A stretch of DNA of 64,000 nucleotides from Cyanomargarita calcarea GSE-NOS-MK-12-04C (GCA_019359595.1 JAHHGZ010000044.1:1-64000); one strand, 5' to 3'; shown: positions 1 to 10,817, counted from the stretch's first letter. The notes: a model not told the origin generated them from the sequence alone. Numbers and translations are program-made.

Positions 1-1
1 G

Positions 2-100
2 AAGCCCTCTAATTGGGGGAAAACGCCTGTGGACAAGAAGGAGCCGTCTCCCTTGGTTGAAACAGGAAGTAGACAACAACTATTACAACGATGTCAATAG
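2..100 (+). CDS. C-terminal end of an unidentified ORF cut by the window edge
   Basis: Frame 2 is open from the first base to a TAG at 98-100, giving a 32-residue hydrophilic tail rich in Lys, Pro and Gln. Its start lies outside the window. The composition recalls the tails of cyanobacterial TnpB-type proteins, but no diagnostic motif is present, so the function is not assigned. It could equally be chance open sequence. Confidence 0.25.
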   Translation, partial: KPSNWGKTPVDKKEPSPLVETGSRQQLLQRCQ

Positions 101-328
101 TTGTCTAAGTTCTATAGAGCAGAACATGACGCTGGTCGATTAGCTAACGCCCAATTGAACTATAGTAGAGCAATCAAGCTTAACCCAGACGATTGGGAAG
201 CTCATTACAACTTGGGACAAGTTTACGCCCAACTACAAGATTTAGACCGTGCCCGTGCCTCATATCAGGCTAAATTTCACCAGAATGCAAGCGCTTGCTG
301 CCTCCTGCAAATATTTGGGGCAAATTAG
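101..328 (+). pseudogene. TPR-repeat protein fragment
   Basis: About 45 codons encode one and a half tetratricopeptide repeats: residues near 20-55 show the spacing A..NY..AI.LNPDDWEAHYNLG..Y, followed by the start of the next helix pair. After that the frame runs into unrelated sequence and stops. It opens with a TTG directly after an in-frame stop, has no convincing ribosome binding site and is far shorter than any TPR protein. I read it as an internal piece of a decayed TPR gene joined to other decayed sequence. TPR domains mediate protein-protein contacts; nothing more can be said. Confidence 0.4.
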
Positions 329-587
329 CCACATTGAGGATGGCATTGTGGAGAGAAAGCAACCGAGAGGGCAGTGGCAGAAAATAACTCGCAATACAAG
401 GTTATGCGATGGGGACATACTGAGAACTACATCAGATAGAGCAAAAAAAATCACAGTTAAAGTCAAATGTACTACTCCTGTTAATCCTGAAACAAGAGTA
501 GCTGCCAACCAAATAGCCGGAGTCAGAAATGTCTGTTCAGTATATGATCCAGGTCGAGGAACAAGACAGGATGGAGGAGCTAGATAA
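249..587 (+). pseudogene. Possible FecR-like or secreted-domain remnant
   Basis: From about 325 to 520 the frame reads like the all-beta FecR-type domain found in cyanobacterial cell-surface proteins: a conserved GQW..I..NT.LCDGD.LRT.SD.A pattern. The first 25 residues overlap the TPR fragment in another frame and look like read-through, and the last 15 residues are low quality. There is no signal peptide. A decayed copy is more likely than a working 112-residue gene. Confidence 0.3.
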
Positions 588-660
588 TTTTATTACCTTA
601 ATAAACGCAAAGTCACTGGAGTCTGCTCGTGGCAAGATCGCGATTTTCACAACTGGACTC

Positions 661-2019
661 CTAACTCAAAGACTCTTCTGTGACTGTTGCCAACTGGACT
701 ATAAAGGTCGAACCTTCAGAGGGTTTACTTTTGACGGAGATGGAACCACCGCAGCGCCACAGTAAATGTTGGACAATTGTTAAACCTAAGCCTGCACCAC
801 TAACATCTTCTGTTACTAGAGGACGCACGCGATAAAAGCGGTCAAATATTTTAGTAATTTCGCTGTCGGCAATACCGATACCAGTATCGCGGAACTCTAA
901 TTGCACATAATTCTCATGAATCCGTCCACGCACCCACACTTCACCGCCATTAGCTGTAAATTTTATACTGTTGTGCAGTAGATTGATTGCAATTTGCCTG
1001 AGTCCACCACTGACACACCAAACAGGTGGAAGTTCGGTGGGTACGGTATAGGCTAGCATGATCCCTTTTTCTTGCGCTAGGGGTTGGTAGGTGCTGACCA
1101 CTCCGGGGACAATATCTGACAAACGCACTGATTCTAGAGTTGTCCCTTCTAAGTTGCGTTCTAGTTCCACCAAATCCAGCAAACCAGCAATCAGGGAATT
1201 TTGGCGATCGCATTGGGTATTGAGCATCTGGAAATATCGCTGACGCTGGGGGGGTTTCAAATTTGGGGAATTCAACAATGACAATGCTGTCTTCATGTGC
1301 GTTAGGGGTATACGCAACTCTTGACAGACATTGCTCAAGTAATCATCTTTGAGTTCAAGGTTGCTGTAGAGTTTTTGTTTTTGCTTCTCTACCCTGTTAA
1401 TGCGTCGTTGATTGATTTGACGATTAATTTCTTGTTGTCTGCAAAGTTGTTTTGTTAACAGTTGATTGATTAGCGCTGGGTCAGGAGCGCTGGCACAGAT
1501 AAAATCAGGAAAAGGTGTGAAACATTTTTGGATAGTATCTAAAACTTGCTGAATAACTCTAGAATCAAAAGTTGTTATACTCAGCAAAGTCCGCTTTCTG
1601 TGACTTTTAGATTTTTTTAAGGTTTCTGATGAAGAAACACGAAGCGATCGCCTTGTGACAATTAAACTGCAAAACTGGGGTGACAACACCATGAAAAAGT
1701 ATTCCCGTCGCAGTTGGCTATCTGGCGCAAATTGTACGTCAAGATGATTAGAAGCACTATTTTTGGGTGTTAATTCTCCTACCTGACAATTGTAGACAAC
1801 ACCATCCAAGCGATTTAATTCTAAATGCCAAATATTTCCCGGTGGTAGCTTAACCCATAAAGTGGCTGTAATCTGCTGTTCAATGAGTAAATCAATTTGT
1901 GACCTCACTAATGACAGCAGGGTAGCGGGACTAAGGGGTAATGCTTCGATTGGTGTTTGCCCACCCAAAGCCAGCTGAAGTACGGATATATCCTGAGCCA
2001 AAGATGCATTCACATTCAT
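661..2019 (-). CDS. Sensor histidine kinase with glutamine in place of the H-box histidine
   Basis: A cytosolic kinase of 452 residues with no membrane segment. Residues about 1-200 form an N-terminal sensory region of the kind that precedes kinase domains in cyanobacteria. A coiled coil rich in Gln and Arg (about 190-220) leads into a HisKA-like dimerisation helix. The H-box, normally SHELRTPL, reads CQELRIPL: residue 233 is Gln (codon CAA, complement of 1321-1323) where the phosphorylated His should be. The ATPase domain looks intact: N-box NLLHNSIKF near 345, G1 box DTGIGIAD near 375 and G2 box GAGLGLTIV near 405. It may bind ATP without autophosphorylating, and act as a pseudokinase or partner of another kinase. 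No response regulator gene is adjacent; the next gene downstream of its stop is decayed. Confidence 0.85.
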   Translation of the reverse strand: MNVNASLAQDISVLQLALGGQTPIEALPLSPATLLSLVRSQIDLLIEQQITATLWVKLPPGNIWHLELNRLDGVVYNCQVGELTPKNSASNHLDVQFAPDSQLRREYFFMVLSPQFCSLIVTRRSLRVSSSETLKKSKSHRKRTLLSITTFDSRVIQQVLDTIQKCFTPFPDFICASAPDPALINQLLTKQLCRQQEINRQINQRRINRVEKQKQKLYSNLELKDDYLSNVCQELRIPLTHMKTALSLLNSPNLKPPQRQRYFQMLNTQCDRQNSLIAGLLDLVELERNLEGTTLESVRLSDIVPGVVSTYQPLAQEKGIMLAYTVPTELPPVWCVSGGLRQIAINLLHNSIKFTANGGEVWVRGRIHENYVQLEFRDTGIGIADSEITKIFDRFYRVRPLVTEDVSGAGLGLTIVQHLLWRCGGSISVKSKPSEGSTFIVQLATVTEESLS

Positions 2020-2176
2020 GAGTTAAGCACAACAAGGACAAACCAAAAGGCTGAAATAAAAAATAATACACTTAGATCCTCACCTTAATATATACATTTT
2101 TTACAAAATTGATTGAGAATTGTTAGTAGTTAGTTGTTAAAAATACCACTAACTACTAACAAATAGCCACAAATTG

Positions 2177-3679
2177 CTACCTTAAGAAAATTTTCTTTCT
2201 TTCTTCCAAAGCCTCTCTGGCGTGTTCTCGGTCGTCAAAGTGGATTTTTTCAGTACCGAGGATTTGGTAATCTTCATGACCTTTACCTGCAAGTAACACC
2301 CCGTCTCCGGGTTGTGCTTGCAAAATAGCGGTACGAATGGCAGTAGCGCGATCGCATATCACTGTCGGTTTCACAGTTTCCGGAATTCCCGCCAAAATAT
2401 CTTGTAAAATCCGTTCAGCGTCTTCTGTGCGTGGGTTATCTGAAGTCACCACCGCCACATCTGCTAGGGATGCAGCAATTTGACCCATTTTCGGACGCTT
2501 CGTGCGATCGCGATCGCCTCCACAACCAAAGACGCAAATCATCTTACCGGCAATAAACGGACGTGCAGCTTTTAACAAGTTTTCCAAACTGTCAGGGGTG
2601 TGGGCATAATCCACAATTACGCTGATTTCTTGCTCAGGAGCAATTTGTACCCGTTCCATCCGTCCGGGAACTCCCGCAAACTCAGGTAGCGCTGCGGTCA
2701 CAAACTCTAAATCTAAACCTAAGTGTAAAACTGTACCGACAGCCGCAAGTAAATTTTCCAGGTTAAATTGACCAACCAAAGGCGATCGGAAAGCTATATT
2801 ACCTTTTGGTGTATGTAACATTCCACTCACACCATTTGGTTGGTAATTTAAATCGCTCATCCACAAATCGGCAGTGGAATCACTAACGCTGTAACTCCAA
2901 AGTTTTTGTGAATCCAAACCCGCAATTAACCTTTTGCCATACTCATCATCAGCATTAATAATCGCCCGTCCCGTGAGATAATCGGGATGGAACAACAGAG
3001 CCTTGGCTGCAAAATAATCCTCCATATCACGGTGATAGTCCAGATGGTCTTGGGTGAGATTGCTAAACACCCCGACTTCAAACGGACAACCCATCGCTCG
3101 TCCCTGTGCTAAAGCGTGGGAACTAATTTCCATCACTCCAAACTCACAACCAGCATTTACAGCATCTGCTAGTTGGTGCTGCAATTCCACTGCAAAAGGT
3201 GTGGTGTGGGCAGCAGTTTGGGAAAATCCTGGATAGCGGGTGTAGAGAGTACCCATTAAAGCAGTCATCTTACTTGCCTTACTTAGCAAATATTCAATCA
3301 AGTGAGTAGTCGTGGTTTTGCCATTGGTACCAGTAACCCCCACCAACTTAAGTTGTTGTCCGGGATAATTGAAAAAAGCACCCGCAGCTTGGGCACAAGC
3401 CTTGGTCATATCCGCAGCACTCACCACACAAACATCTGCCGTCCTTGTATTTTTCTCATAAGCTTGCTGCGAAATAATTGCCGCGATCGCACCACTAGCG
3501 ATCGCACTTGGCCAAAAATCCCCACCATCCACCCTTGTTCCGGGCATTCCAATAAACACATCTCCAGGCTGACATGCATGGGAATTCGTTGTCAAACCCC
3601 TTACCTCCGTCTCCATTGCGGGATGTTCCGGCAATTGCCCAACTACATCCACCGCTGCTAGTAATTCCCGCAGTTTCAT
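2177..3679 (-). CDS. murE: UDP-MurNAc-L-Ala-D-Glu:meso-diaminopimelate ligase
   Basis: Cytoplasmic Mur ligase that adds meso-diaminopimelate to the peptidoglycan stem peptide, using ATP. The 500-residue length is normal. The N-terminal UDP-binding domain is followed by the P-loop GVTGTNGKTTTTH near residues 113-125 and the central ligase domain. The DNPR motif (D414-R417) marks a diaminopimelate-adding rather than a lysine-adding enzyme. The GKGHE motif is near the C-terminus. It stands alone, not in a dcw-type operon, as is common in cyanobacteria. The small glutaredoxin-like gene lies 67 bp upstream on the same strand and may be co-transcribed. Confidence 0.97.
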   Translation of the reverse strand: MKLRELLAAVDVVGQLPEHPAMETEVRGLTTNSHACQPGDVFIGMPGTRVDGGDFWPSAIASGAIAAIISQQAYEKNTRTADVCVVSAADMTKACAQAAGAFFNYPGQQLKLVGVTGTNGKTTTTHLIEYLLSKASKMTALMGTLYTRYPGFSQTAAHTTPFAVELQHQLADAVNAGCEFGVMEISSHALAQGRAMGCPFEVGVFSNLTQDHLDYHRDMEDYFAAKALLFHPDYLTGRAIINADDEYGKRLIAGLDSQKLWSYSVSDSTADLWMSDLNYQPNGVSGMLHTPKGNIAFRSPLVGQFNLENLLAAVGTVLHLGLDLEFVTAALPEFAGVPGRMERVQIAPEQEISVIVDYAHTPDSLENLLKAARPFIAGKMICVFGCGGDRDRTKRPKMGQIAASLADVAVVTSDNPRTEDAERILQDILAGIPETVKPTVICDRATAIRTAILQAQPGDGVLLAGKGHEDYQILGTEKIHFDDREHAREALEERKKIFLR

Positions 3680-3746
3680 GTTTTGCTAACCTCGTCACAC
3701 GGTAATATGCGCTTATTCTGCAGTATTTTTCTTCTTCCACAAATAC

Positions 3747-4031
3747 TTATATATACTTTTGTAGTAATTGTTCCAATTGCTTCACTGTCGTCCGAGGAGA
3801 AGGACGCGGTATCAATTGTTCCCTATCTTCGTTCTCTGTGTCTCTGCGGTTGGTGAGATAAAGCACTGGCACCTCATATTGATAAGCCCCAAACCAATCA
3901 TCACGAGTTGTAATATCTCTAACTTCCAACTGTAAAGACGCAAAATTTTGAGTTTCTAGAATTTGTTCTAATTTCTCCTGCAATCCCTCACACAAATGAC
4001 ATCCCGGCTTACTGTATAAGATTAGTTTCAT
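3747..4031 (-). CDS. Glutaredoxin-like thiol protein (DUF836-type)
   Basis: A 94-residue thioredoxin-fold protein. It opens with a beta strand, then SKPGCHLCEGL, which gives a CxxC redox pair at C11 and C14, and a conserved cis-Pro region (PVLYL near 55). This matches the short glutaredoxin-like family common in cyanobacteria, whose substrates are mostly unknown. It probably acts as a cytosolic thiol-disulfide reductant. It lies just upstream of murE on the same strand. Confidence 0.85.
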   Translation of the reverse strand: MKLILYSKPGCHLCEGLQEKLEQILETQNFASLQLEVRDITTRDDWFGAYQYEVPVLYLTNRRDTENEDREQLIPRPSPRTTVKQLEQLLQKYI

Positions 4032-4104
4032 TTGCTTTTTGATATAATTAAATTAAATTAAATTAACACTGGATATTAGAGTTCTTGCAACAGAAGCGCA
4101 AAAA

Positions 4105-4245
4105 AATTATTAATTAACCGCAGATGTAGACACAGAGTGGCTTCCCTGCCGGTACACGGATGGACGCAGATAGAAAAAAATTTTGCTCTTTATAGCGTTT
4201 CTTAGTCTGGTGAGGTACAAATTTATCTGCGGTTAATTAAATATA
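4105..4245. repeat. MITE-like element with ATTAACCGCAGAT termini
   Basis: The sequence from attaaccgcagat (about 4114) to atctgcggttaatt (about 4227-4240) has near-perfect terminal inverted repeats around roughly 100 bp of unrelated sequence. Partial relatives occur at 8573-8625 and 51520-51570. It is non-coding and too short to carry a transposase, so it fits a non-autonomous element sitting between two minus-strand genes. Confidence 0.6.
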
Positions 4246-4312
4246 GTGTATATCTATACAAAACTTATTCTTGCGCAAGAGTACACCATTTTTAGATAAA
4301 CTTAACGCACCC

Positions 4313-5683
4313 CTAACCGTTCACAGGAATTTCAATTACAAACTCGCACCCCTCACCCAATGCCGAAACACAACTCAATTTGCCACCGTGTTTCTCAACT
4401 ACAATCTGGTAACAAATAGACAAACCCAAGCCAGTACCTTTGCCTACAGGCTTGGTCGTAAACATCGGTTGAAATAGCTGCTGTTTTACCTCTTCTGTCA
4501 TTCCCAATCCATTATCAGCAATCCTAATTGCAACATGGGAATCTTCTATTAATTCGGTGCAAATTGTAATTGCGAAATCAGAATGAAATTTTTTTCCATT
4601 GTCTACTCCCTCTTCTATTGCATCAATTGCATTAGCCAAAATATTCATAAATACCTGATTAATCTGTCCGGGGTAGCATTCAACTAAAGGTAAATGTCCG
4701 TAATTTTTGATTATCTCAATTTTCGGACGACCGCAAGCCTTAAGTCTATGTTGCAAAATCAATTGCGTACTATCTAAGCCATCGTGGAGATTTGCTGGTA
4801 TTTTACTTGCGGTATCTGAACGTGAAAAATTGCGCAAAGAAATAGAAATATTTTTAATTCGTTCGGTTCCCAAATGCATTGAATCCATGATTTTTGATAA
4901 ATCTTTGACAGCAAAATCTAAATCGACCGCTTCTTTTTGTTCTTCAATTTCTCCTACTGGTTCTGGATAATATTTGTGATATAGTTGTAAAACTTTTGTA
5001 ATTTCATAAATATATTTCTTTGCTGGGGCAATATTACTATAAATAAAGTTAATTGGATTATTAATTTCGTGACCAATCCCAGCGATTAATTGTCCCAAAG
5101 ATGATAGTTTTTCTTGTTGCACTAGTTGAATTTGAGCAGAGTGAAGATTGTGTAGTGCATCTTGGAGTTCGCTAGTTCGTTCTTCTACCCTTTTTTCCAA
5201 TTCTTCAGTTAATTCAAGTAAAGCAGTTTCAGCTTTGCAACGTTGTTTTATTTCTTGTTGAAGATGTTGATTTTGTTGTGCAAGTTTTTTCCCAAAGCTT
5301 CGTAATTGTAATTGCACTTTGATTCTAGCTAAAAGTTCCTCTTGTTGAAACGGTTTCGTGATATAATCAACTGCTCCAATAGATAACCCTTTGACTTTGT
5401 TTTCAGTATCATTAAGGGCAGTCATAAAAATGATGGGAATTTCATTATTTACAGGATTGCTTTTAAGACGTTTACAGGTTTCAAAACCATTAATTCCCGG
5501 CATCATTACATCGAGTAATATTAAATCTGGTGGATGATATTCCACTTGTTCGATTGCACTTTCACCATCAATCGCTACCGCAATTTCAAAACCAGCACTA
5601 GTCAGGGCTTCAGATATAACCTGTAAATTTGTGGGGCTATCATCTACAATCAAAATAGTTTCAGATTCGGGAATACGTGACAT
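4313..5683 (-). CDS. Response-regulator/histidine-kinase hybrid
   Basis: A soluble 456-residue protein. Residues 5-125 form a receiver domain with acidic pocket D14/D15, phosphoacceptor D58 (in LILLDVMMPG) and the conserved Lys of ITKPF. A long coiled coil (about 130-190) connects to a HisKA domain with H205 in GHEINNP, then an HATPase domain with G1 (DNGLGM) and G2 ([10 protein letters not shown]) boxes. The order REC-coiled coil-kinase is common in cyanobacterial phosphorelays. It is the last of three same-strand kinase genes (10817 to 4313) and shares the GHEINNP kinase subtype with the first. It probably receives phosphate from a partner or passes it on; the signal is unknown. Confidence 0.93.
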   Translation of the reverse strand: MSRIPESETILIVDDSPTNLQVISEALTSAGFEIAVAIDGESAIEQVEYHPPDLILLDVMMPGINGFETCKRLKSNPVNNEIPIIFMTALNDTENKVKGLSIGAVDYITKPFQQEELLARIKVQLQLRSFGKKLAQQNQHLQQEIKQRCKAETALLELTEELEKRVEERTSELQDALHNLHSAQIQLVQQEKLSSLGQLIAGIGHEINNPINFIYSNIAPAKKYIYEITKVLQLYHKYYPEPVGEIEEQKEAVDLDFAVKDLSKIMDSMHLGTERIKNISISLRNFSRSDTASKIPANLHDGLDSTQLILQHRLKACGRPKIEIIKNYGHLPLVECYPGQINQVFMNILANAIDAIEEGVDNGKKFHSDFAITICTELIEDSHVAIRIADNGLGMTEEVKQQLFQPMFTTKPVGKGTGLGLSICYQIVVEKHGGKLSCVSALGEGCEFVIEIPVNG

Positions 5684-5724
5684 AAATATTCTGGTTTTAA
5701 AATAAGGTTTGGAGCTATCGTAAA

Positions 5725-8466
5725 TTATTCTGTCTCTAAGTATTTTTCTAGAAAAGTACGAATTTTTTTAAGTTGAAAAGTTTTACTAAGTTGACGGAGT
5801 TGCTGGGTAAAAGGGATTAAATTGGCATCTGATTTTTCCAGACGATCGCATTGTTTTTGTAATTCATTAATTAAGCCTTTTCGAGTCAAGTCATAAAGTT
5901 TAATAAGTTCATCAACGGCAGGGGGAATCATCTCTGTAGAAGAAACTTCACCCCTTGTCTCTTCTTTTTGTTGGTAAATCCACTCTAGCTTCAAATATAC
6001 CCGCAGCATTCGGAACAATCTTTCAGCGTCAATTGGTTTGGGCAGAAACTCATTTGCCCCGGCATCTAAACTCTTATACTGGTCTGTATCAAATACACTA
6101 GCAGAAGAAGCGATCGCTGGCAGGTCTTTAAATTCTGGTGAGTGTCGCAGATGCTTCAACATCTCAAAACCATCCATAACCGACATCATCAAATCGGTGA
6201 TAATTAAGTCAGGTTGAAACTCAACAGTTTTATCTAAACCCTCTTGACCATTGCTAGCTTCCATTACCTCAAAACCAATCGGTTTGAGTAAGTTAACCAC
6301 CACCGAACGATTTTCCCAACGGTTATCAACTACCAAAATTTTCCGCTTTCTACCTTTAAAGCCAATAATAGTACCTTGAATACTAATTCTAGATGCTTGT
6401 GACCAATCTGTAGCTCTAAGCAATTCTACATCAAAATTAAAAACACTCCCTTCACTAAGCTTGCTTTTTACTTCGAGAGTGCTATTCATCAACGAGACAA
6501 TTTTCTGACTAATAGCTAAACCCAAACCAATTCCTTCTAACTGTTTTTTTGTATTACCCACCTGTTCAAAAGGTAGAAATATTTTCTCCAGTTGTTCGGG
6601 ACTCATCCCCACACCAGTATCTTCAATTTGAAATCTGATTTTGGATGTTGATTGGAATCCAAGAATTTTTACTTTAAAAACTACACCTCCAGAATCGGTA
6701 AATTTAATCGCATTGCTCAACAAATTAATCAATACCTGCCGCAAACGTTTTTCGTCGGCATGAATACCCATAGGAATTTCGGAGTCTACTTCATAAGTAA
6801 AAGTAATACCTTTTTGTTCTGCTCGAATGCGACAAATTTCAGCGATTCCTTGGACAAAAGCTGGGAAATGAAAGTCTATGGGGTATACTTGCATTTTCTC
6901 TGCTTGAATTTTTGACAGGTCAAGAATATCATTAATGAGTGTCAATAAATTAGAACCGCACTGATGAATAATGCTGATAGCTTTGTGTTCCTTCTCAGTT
7001 AAGATTTTTGAGCGTTGGAGGATTTGTGCATAGCCTAAAATGCCGTTAAGTGGTGTTCTGAGTTCATGACTCATATTTGCCAGAAATTCGCTTTTGGCAT
7101 GGTTGGCACCATCAGCGGCTATTTTGGCTTCTTTGAGTTCGATACTACATTCCTCAACTCTAGTTTCTAATTCTTGATTGGTTGTTTCTAAAGCAGTGAA
7201 AGATTCCCGTAACTTTTGTGCCATCCGGTTAAAAGATTGAGTGAGAGACCTGAGTTCATGAACCCCCGACTCCTCAACTTTTTGGTCTAGTTCACCAGAT
7301 GCGATCGCTTCTAAGCCTCTACTTAAGCGTAGAATTGGTCTGGTAATCCCGTGTGATGTATATACCCCCAAAATTGTTGCGGGTACTAAAGCGACTAAAC
7401 ACAGTAGGACTGTGGTGCGGGTATTGGTGTTGATTTGCTCCATAAAATCGGCTTCTGGAACAGCAACAACCACCAGCCAGTTAAGTCCCCACTCGTTTTT
7501 CCAGGGTGTAACTTCGATAAATTGACGTTTACCATTAAGTAGAAAGTCAAGTTGCTGGCTCTTTTTAATTGTATTGAAGTTACCAAAATGCTGTGTTAAA
7601 TATTTTGCTGTACCATGAATCAAAGTGTCTTGGCTGTTAATTGCCAATAAGCGTTGTGGTTTTTTATTAATAATTGTGTAGGGTGGCTCTTTACTGGAGG
7701 TTGCAACTATTAGTCCGTTATGCTCTAGAATAAAAGCTTGACCAGATGGACTAACTTTTAACTTTTTAAGAAAACTGTCCACCTGATCTATACTCTGCTT
7801 AACTCCAATCACACCAATTAAATTTTTGTTTTTATCGTAGACAGGACGGTTAGCAGAAACGGATAAAATTTCTAGTTTTGTTTCCGATAGATAAATTGGA
7901 CTCCATATGGTTTTACTTGCTTGGACTGGCTGTGAATACCAAGACTCATAATTCTTATTGATAGTAGCAAGCTTGGTGCGATTCCCTTGGCTATCTGTGA
8001 TGTAAACATATTCATTGCGATTGTTATTTCGTCTTTGGGAAACCTCACTAACAGTGATGCGATTATCTTTAAAAAAATGTCCAGATGATGCAAATTCCCC
8101 ATTAGACGAGCCAAAGCTGATATAGTTAACGTTATACAACTGCATCTGCTTCCAGAAGTAACGTCCTATACCTTCCAAATCTTGTGGGTTGAGCAAACCC
8201 AAATCGAGCGCATCCCCATTGACTTGAGCCAAATGTCGAGCCGTATCGAGGTAATTAGTTAAATGTTGGTCAATGCGATCGCTAACTTCAATGCATTGTT
8301 TAGTCGCAAAGTTATTAACTGCTCTATGTCCGTTCGATAGGGATAGATATCCTGTCATCCCAACAGCTACGATGATTTGCAGCAAAAACGGAACCACAAG
8401 AATAAAGCGCAATGATATTTTGTTTAATTTATTGACACTGCTTGTTGGTTCAGCTTTGAGTCGCAT
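5725..8466 (-). CDS. Membrane hybrid sensor histidine kinase (Cache-HAMP-HisKA-HATPase-REC)
   Basis: A 913-residue inner-membrane sensor. It has a first membrane helix at about 20-40, a large periplasmic Cache-type sensor (about 45-340), a second helix (about 348-370), HAMP, and a coiled coil. The HisKA domain has H467 in SHELRTPL, followed by the HATPase (boxes DTGVGM and GIGLGLAI). The receiver near 705-825 has phosphoacceptor D758. A helical C-terminal extension of about 80 residues follows. The small gap (42 bp) to the REC-kinase gene downstream suggests one transcript. The periplasmic half is clearly paralogous to that of the next kinase upstream (shared [22 protein letters not shown] and EVTPW/HVTPW), so they arose by duplication and then recruited different output ends. 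The ligand is unknown; Cache domains usually bind small metabolites. Confidence 0.94.
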   Translation of the reverse strand: MRLKAEPTSSVNKLNKISLRFILVVPFLLQIIVAVGMTGYLSLSNGHRAVNNFATKQCIEVSDRIDQHLTNYLDTARHLAQVNGDALDLGLLNPQDLEGIGRYFWKQMQLYNVNYISFGSSNGEFASSGHFFKDNRITVSEVSQRRNNNRNEYVYITDSQGNRTKLATINKNYESWYSQPVQASKTIWSPIYLSETKLEILSVSANRPVYDKNKNLIGVIGVKQSIDQVDSFLKKLKVSPSGQAFILEHNGLIVATSSKEPPYTIINKKPQRLLAINSQDTLIHGTAKYLTQHFGNFNTIKKSQQLDFLLNGKRQFIEVTPWKNEWGLNWLVVVAVPEADFMEQINTNTRTTVLLCLVALVPATILGVYTSHGITRPILRLSRGLEAIASGELDQKVEESGVHELRSLTQSFNRMAQKLRESFTALETTNQELETRVEECSIELKEAKIAADGANHAKSEFLANMSHELRTPLNGILGYAQILQRSKILTEKEHKAISIIHQCGSNLLTLINDILDLSKIQAEKMQVYPIDFHFPAFVQGIAEICRIRAEQKGITFTYEVDSEIPMGIHADEKRLRQVLINLLSNAIKFTDSGGVVFKVKILGFQSTSKIRFQIEDTGVGMSPEQLEKIFLPFEQVGNTKKQLEGIGLGLAISQKIVSLMNSTLEVKSKLSEGSVFNFDVELLRATDWSQASRISIQGTIIGFKGRKRKILVVDNRWENRSVVVNLLKPIGFEVMEASNGQEGLDKTVEFQPDLIITDLMMSVMDGFEMLKHLRHSPEFKDLPAIASSASVFDTDQYKSLDAGANEFLPKPIDAERLFRMLRVYLKLEWIYQQKEETRGEVSSTEMIPPAVDELIKLYDLTRKGLINELQKQCDRLEKSDANLIPFTQQLRQLSKTFQLKKIRTFLEKYLETE

Positions 8467-8559
8467 TACTGTGATTGGTACTTGGGAACATTCTTAAATA
8501 TATATTTCCCAAATTTAAGTCGATTATTTACATAAGATAATAGAGTTCTTGTAAAAGTG

Positions 8560-8630
8560 CCAAAAAATAAATAATTAACCGCAGTAGCCGTTTCGGCTTC
8601 CCGGAGGGTAGGACGGCAGATGAAAAAGAC
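8560..8630. repeat. Partial copy of the ATTAACCGCAG repeat family
   Basis: The run ataattaaccgcag, a GC-rich middle (gccgtttcggcttcccg) and gcagatgaaaaag match the 4105-4245 element in one terminus and style. It lies between two kinase genes and no ORF runs through it. Confidence 0.45.
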
Positions 8631-8633
8631 TTT

Positions 8634-10817
8634 TTATTGCTTAGATCCCCGACTTCTTAAAAAAGTCGGGGATCTTGCAACCCCATGACGAATGGGAATT
8701 GTAATTACAAACTCACACCCTTTGCCTGGAGCGGAAATACAATCTAAAGTCCCACCGTGCTGTTCGACTACAATTTGATAACTAATAGATAACCCCAAAC
8801 CCGTACCTTTACCCACAGGTTTGGTTGTGAAAAAGGGGTCAAATATTTTTGATAGTACTTCTTGTGACATTCCGACACCATTATCTTGAATGCGAATTAC
8901 TGCATAATTATCTTCTTTCAACTCAGTAATAATCTCAATTTTTGCCGGAATTTTTACAGATGATTCTTCTAAAATATCAATGGCATTACTTAATATATTT
9001 AAAAATACTTGATTAAGTTGCCTCGCATAGCATTCTACTACTGGTAAACTTCCATATTTTTTAATGACTTCTATTTGCCGGAAACGATGCTGTATTAACA
9101 ATAATGTACTATCCAAACCAGTATGAATATTAACTGTTTTGAAATCAGCTTCATCTAGATGGGAAAAATTTCGCAAAGAAAGCACAATATCACGGATGCG
9201 TTGTGTGCCAGTCTGCATTGAATCAAATATTTTAGATAAATCTTGAATCATAAAATCTAGTTCGGAATTTTCTAATTGTTGTTGAATTTCATCAACCGGA
9301 TGGGGATAATGCTTTTGATAAAGGTTTAAAAACAATACTATTTCACGCACATATTGCGTCGCATGAGTGAGATTGCCGTGAATGAAACTGACTGGATTAT
9401 TAATTTCATGTGCGATACCTCCCACCATTTGCCCTAAGCTAGACATTTTTTCGCTCTGGACTAATTTCGCTTGAGCTTGTTGCAAGTCGTCTAGAGTTAT
9501 TTTAAGTTCATTGGTACGTTCTTGCACTTTAACTTCTAATTGTTCATTATTGTTTTCTAGTGCTGTGAAATATTCGCATAATTGCTGTGCCATACGGTTA
9601 AACGAATTGGCTAAAATATCTATCTCATGAATTCGTGAACCATACAGTTTTTGATTTAATTTACCACTAGAAATTGCTTCGGATGCATCAGTTAAAAGCT
9701 GAATAGGTTTAGTAATTCTATTAGATGTGTAAATTCCTAATACTGTAGCGAGAAGTAATGCCCCCAAGCATAATAAAATAGTAGTACGTCTATTAGCATT
9801 TATTTGCTCCATAAAGTCGGATTCTGGGACAATGACAATTACTAACCAGTCCAGACCAAATTTGTCACGCCAAGGAGTAACATGGACGAATTGACGGTTC
9901 CCTTTGATAGTAAAGTCTAGATTTTGGTCATCTTTAATATTTGATAATTTGCCAAATTTTTGCTGTAAATATGCTACTGTTTTTTGAATTAAAGGGACGT
10001 TACTATACAAACTATTGATGCGTTGTGCTTTGCCTTCAATTAGTTTGAAAGGTTGTTCTTTAGAGGAACTTGCCACAAGTGCCCCATCACGTTCTACAAT
10101 TAAGACCTTTCCTCCTCGACTGACTTTTAACTTGCGGAGAAAATCACTTATTTGCGAAAGTCGTAAATCAGCAGAGACGATTCCTTGCAGAATATTTTTA
10201 TCGTTGTATACTGGATAATTAGCAGCAATAGATACAATATCTGGGAACCCAACCCAGGTAGTAATTTTACCCCAGATAGGTTTACCAGCCTTCACTGTTC
10301 CTGTATACGCAATATCCTTCAAAGGCTGATAGTCATTGACAAAATTTAAGGTGGTGCGATTTCCTTGCTTGTCTGTACCATAGGTATAATCTCTGTATCT
10401 AGTTTCTTGAGAAACTTCGTCAATGATGACAACTTCAGGATCTAAAAAATAACCAGCCCCGGCATATTCACCTTTTGTTGAAGTAAAGCTGATATAACCA
10501 ACATTAAATACCTGCATTTGCTGCCAAAAATGCTGTCCTAATTGGGGAAAATTTTTTAAATTCAGCATTCTTAATTTGATAGCATTGGCATTTAGTTGAT
10601 TGATTTGATTGGGGGTTGTCAAGTAACTATCAAGGTGCTGATCTATCCTTGAACTTATTTCGCTAGTGAGTCGATTGGCAAGATTATTAACCGCTTCTTG
10701 CCCATTGCGTAATGATAAATATCCAGTCAAACCTACTGCCCCAAATATTTGCAAAATAAAGGGAACTATGAGGATTGTTCTCAAGGGAATTTTAGGGATT
10801 GCTAATTTAAATAGCAT
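8634..10817 (-). CDS. Membrane sensor histidine kinase (Cache-HAMP-HisKA-HATPase), tail encoded by a hairpin repeat
   Basis: A 727-residue sensor: N-terminal membrane helix (about 15-35), periplasmic Cache-type domain, second helix (about 345-370), HAMP, coiled coil, HisKA with H470 in AHEINNP, and HATPase with DNGVGM and [10 protein letters not shown]. There is no receiver domain. It is a paralogue of the next gene in the sensor half and of the REC-kinase at 4313-5683 in the kinase half. The last about 16 residues (after ITIPIRHG) are translated from a dispersed 31-bp hairpin repeat at 8644-8674, so the natural stop was probably lost when the repeat arrived. Its output may go to the receivers of the two neighbouring proteins. 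Confidence 0.92.
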   Translation of the reverse strand: MLFKLAIPKIPLRTILIVPFILQIFGAVGLTGYLSLRNGQEAVNNLANRLTSEISSRIDQHLDSYLTTPNQINQLNANAIKLRMLNLKNFPQLGQHFWQQMQVFNVGYISFTSTKGEYAGAGYFLDPEVVIIDEVSQETRYRDYTYGTDKQGNRTTLNFVNDYQPLKDIAYTGTVKAGKPIWGKITTWVGFPDIVSIAANYPVYNDKNILQGIVSADLRLSQISDFLRKLKVSRGGKVLIVERDGALVASSSKEQPFKLIEGKAQRINSLYSNVPLIQKTVAYLQQKFGKLSNIKDDQNLDFTIKGNRQFVHVTPWRDKFGLDWLVIVIVPESDFMEQINANRRTTILLCLGALLLATVLGIYTSNRITKPIQLLTDASEAISSGKLNQKLYGSRIHEIDILANSFNRMAQQLCEYFTALENNNEQLEVKVQERTNELKITLDDLQQAQAKLVQSEKMSSLGQMVGGIAHEINNPVSFIHGNLTHATQYVREIVLFLNLYQKHYPHPVDEIQQQLENSELDFMIQDLSKIFDSMQTGTQRIRDIVLSLRNFSHLDEADFKTVNIHTGLDSTLLLIQHRFRQIEVIKKYGSLPVVECYARQLNQVFLNILSNAIDILEESSVKIPAKIEIITELKEDNYAVIRIQDNGVGMSQEVLSKIFDPFFTTKPVGKGTGLGLSISYQIVVEQHGGTLDCISAPGKGCEFVITIPIRHGVARSPTFLRSRGSKQ
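8644..8674. repeat. Dispersed GATCCCCGACTT hairpin, copy 1
   Basis: A 12-bp perfect inverted repeat (gatccccgactt / aagtcggggatc) with a 7-nt loop. Other copies are at 24570-24600 and 25891-25921, and a half copy is at 49910-49921. No T-run follows, so it is a REP-like repeat rather than a standard terminator. Here it supplies the 3' end of a coding region. Confidence 0.85.

Noticed and set aside
529-765. 78-codon ORF between the decayed FecR-like piece and the kinase
   Set aside because: Overlaps the kinase 3' end in antisense and has no family features.
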